Below are positions 4,968 through 6,412 of a stretch of 6,412 bases of DNA, piece after piece. The position numbers and the translations under genes are program-made. Every line of letters begins with the position of its first letter. Within the stretch, counting starts at the first letter, position 1. The notes under the pieces were generated by a model, which saw only the letters and a list, made by a program, of their open reading frames with translations, searched no databases and had not been told where the DNA came from. The stretch covers positions 1 through 6,412 of the forward strand of contig JANOBJ010000018.1 in assembly GCA_031411575.1 (NCBI GenBank), given 5' to 3'. This DNA is from JANOBJ01 sp031411575 (GTDB lineage: Bacteria > Pseudomonadota > Gammaproteobacteria > Burkholderiales > Burkholderiaceae_C).

Positions 4968-6412
4968 ATGGCTGGAATGTTCGGAAATGACGCTGCCGGC
5001 CCGGGTTCGGCGGCCGCCAACAAGGCTTTCAAGCAGGGCTTGAACAAGGTCTACACCTGGTATACGGGTGGCTTCCTGGTGTTCGTCGTGGTGCTGGCCG
5101 TCCTGGAGCAGATGGGGCTGTCGCGCCAGTGGATCGGATTCATCTTCCTGCTGGCCACGATTGGCCTGTATGCGGGTATCGGCATCATGAGCCGCACCAC
5201 GGATGCCGCTGAGTACTACGTGGCGGGCCGACGCGTGCCTGCGGTGTACAACGGCATGGCTACGGGTGCTGACTGGATGTCGGCCGCCTCGTTCATCGGC
5301 ATGGCCGGAACGCTCTACCTCACGGGCTACAGCGGCCTGGCCTTCATCATGGGCTGGACCGGCGGCTACTGCCTGGTAGCGCTGTTTCTCGCGCCCTACC
5401 TGCGCAAGTTCGGCCAGTTCACGATTCCCGACTTTCTGGGCGAGCGCTACGGTGGCAACACCCCGCGCTTCATCGGGATCGTCGCGGCCATCCTGTGCTC
5501 GTTCACCTATGTGGTGGCGCAGATTTACGGTGTGGGTCTGATCACCTCGCGGCTGACCGGCGTGGCGTTCGAGCTCGGGATTTTCCTGGGTCTGGGCGGC
5601 ATTCTGGTGTGCTCGTTCCTGGGTGGCATGCGCGCGGTGACGTGGACGCAGGTGGCGCAGTACATCATCCTGATCGTGGCTTACCTGATTCCGGTGGTGT
5701 GGCTGTCGGTCAAACAGACCAGCGTGCCGATTCCGCAGGCGATCTACGGCTACCAATTGGAAAAAGTCACGGCCAAGGAAAAGCTGCTGGCCAACGACCC
5801 GAAGGAACTCGAGGTGCGCGAGGTGTTCAAGAAGCGCTCGGCTGATCTGGCCGAGAAGCTGAAAGACCCGAAGGCCGCGCTGGCTGCTGACCGGGCCGCC
5901 GCCGAGAAGAAGGTTGCTGATCTGAAAGCCGCCAACGGCGCTGCCTCCGAGATTGTGGCCGCCGAGAAAGCGCTCTCGGCCATGCCCAAGGATGAAGCCG
6001 CCGCACGCAGGGCCTGGACGGCAGCCAAGGCAGCGGCCGACGCCAAGTCGCGCCCGCTCAATGGCATGCCGCCGCATGCGCAGCAGTTTGCCGGCAACCC
6101 GGACGGCGATGCCGCCGCGAAGAAGACCTACGACGAGTCGCGTCGCAACTTCCTCGCGCTGATCTTCTGCCTGATGGTGGGCACGGCCGCGCTGCCGCAC
6201 ATCCTGATGCGCTACTACACCACGCCCAGCGTGAGGGAGGCGCGCGAATCGGTGAGCTGGTCGCTGTTCTTCATCTTCCTGCTGTACTTCACGGCACCGG
6301 CCCTGGCGGTGCTGGTGAAATACGAGGTGTTCACGGTGCTGATCGGGACACCGTTTGACCAGTTGCCGCAATGGGTGGGCGCCTGGGCCAAGGTCGATCC
6401 GAACCTGCTGTC
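4968..6412 (+). CDS. Sodium:solute symporter large subunit (SSS family, VC_2705 type), cut by window end
   Basis: This is an inner-membrane, sodium-coupled solute importer of the SSS family (TC 2.A.21), related to acetate permease ActP. The first 481 codons are open to the edge, so the C-terminus is missing. Visible helices are at about 33-49, 56-75, 98-118, 122-145, 167-190, 203-222 and 230-249, then 394-411 and 430-452. Family landmarks are DAAEYYVAGRRVP (79-91), DWMSAASFIGMAG (102-114), FTIPDFLGERYGG (151-163) and ALPHILMRYYTTP (408-420). Between the seventh and eighth visible helices lies a roughly 130-residue hydrophilic stretch rich in Ala, Lys and Glu (about 262-391), probably helical or coiled coil. 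By PutP-like topology it would face the periplasm. GCGAGG at 4955-4960 precedes the ATG by seven bases. The substrate is unknown; short carboxylates are a guess from ActP and the gluconeogenic neighbours. Confidence 0.9.
   Translation, partial: MAGMFGNDAAGPGSAAANKAFKQGLNKVYTWYTGGFLVFVVVLAVLEQMGLSRQWIGFIFLLATIGLYAGIGIMSRTTDAAEYYVAGRRVPAVYNGMATGADWMSAASFIGMAGTLYLTGYSGLAFIMGWTGGYCLVALFLAPYLRKFGQFTIPDFLGERYGGNTPRFIGIVAAILCSFTYVVAQIYGVGLITSRLTGVAFELGIFLGLGGILVCSFLGGMRAVTWTQVAQYIILIVAYLIPVVWLSVKQTSVPIPQAIYGYQLEKVTAKEKLLANDPKELEVREVFKKRSADLAEKLKDPKAALAADRAAAEKKVADLKAANGAASEIVAAEKALSAMPKDEAAARRAWTAAKAAADAKSRPLNGMPPHAQQFAGNPDGDAAAKKTYDESRRNFLALIFCLMVGTAALPHILMRYYTTPSVREARESVSWSLFFIFLLYFTAPALAVLVKYEVFTVLIGTPFDQLPQWVGAWAKVDPNLL

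Noticed and set aside
4914..6371. Long open frame on the minus strand inside the symporter gene (485 codons)
   Set aside because: It is antisense to a conserved membrane transporter, with His/Arg/Gln-rich low-complexity composition and no recognisable fold. It is a GC-driven shadow.
1..6412. CRISPR array, insertion sequence, tRNA or rRNA
   Set aside because: No regularly spaced direct repeats, transposase motifs, terminal repeats, or recognisable RNA gene cores were seen while reading both strands.

Overview
The window looks like a chromosomal stretch from a high-GC betaproteobacterium, most likely a member of the Comamonadaceae (Burkholderiales). The support is the divergent ppsR/ppsA pair with betaproteobacterial-type proteins, the GC-rich codon usage, a two-part DUF4212/VC_2705-type sodium symporter, and short AT-rich intergenic elements resembling ones I recall from Rhodoferax, Polaromonas and Acidovorax genomes. 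The genus assignment is inference; nothing in the window names a species.

Layout, left to right. Positions 1-110 are mostly non-coding and end in an AT-rich element that abuts the end of ppsR. ppsR (111-932, minus) encodes the bifunctional kinase/phosphorylase that regulates PEP synthase. A 199-base divergent spacer follows, then ppsA (1132-3543, plus), encoding PEP synthase itself. A 161-base spacer holds a second AT-rich element directly after the ppsA stop, and a hairpin followed by four Ts just before the next start codon. Next is a pair of overlapping genes: a small two-helix membrane protein (3705-4001) and a TPR protein (3998-4575). The TPR gene carries an apparent one-base deletion in its fifth repeat. 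After a 129-base spacer with an 8-bp inverted repeat come the small (4705-4965) and large (4968 to the window edge) subunits of a sodium:solute symporter. The large subunit is cut off by the end of the window.

How the genes fit together. PpsR and PpsA are a complete enzyme/regulator pair. PpsA makes PEP from pyruvate for gluconeogenesis, and PpsR is known to inactivate it by phosphorylating a threonine two residues before the catalytic histidine; both residues are present (Thr424, His426). The symporter probably imports a small solute, possibly a carboxylate, but its substrate cannot be read from the sequence. The membrane-protein/TPR pair between them has no assigned function.

No mobile element, CRISPR array, tRNA or rRNA was seen. 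The points most worth checking are the TPR frameshift, the roughly 130-residue hydrophilic insert in the symporter, and the matched AT-rich elements one base after the ppsR and ppsA stop codons. I found no clear evidence of a wholly new system.
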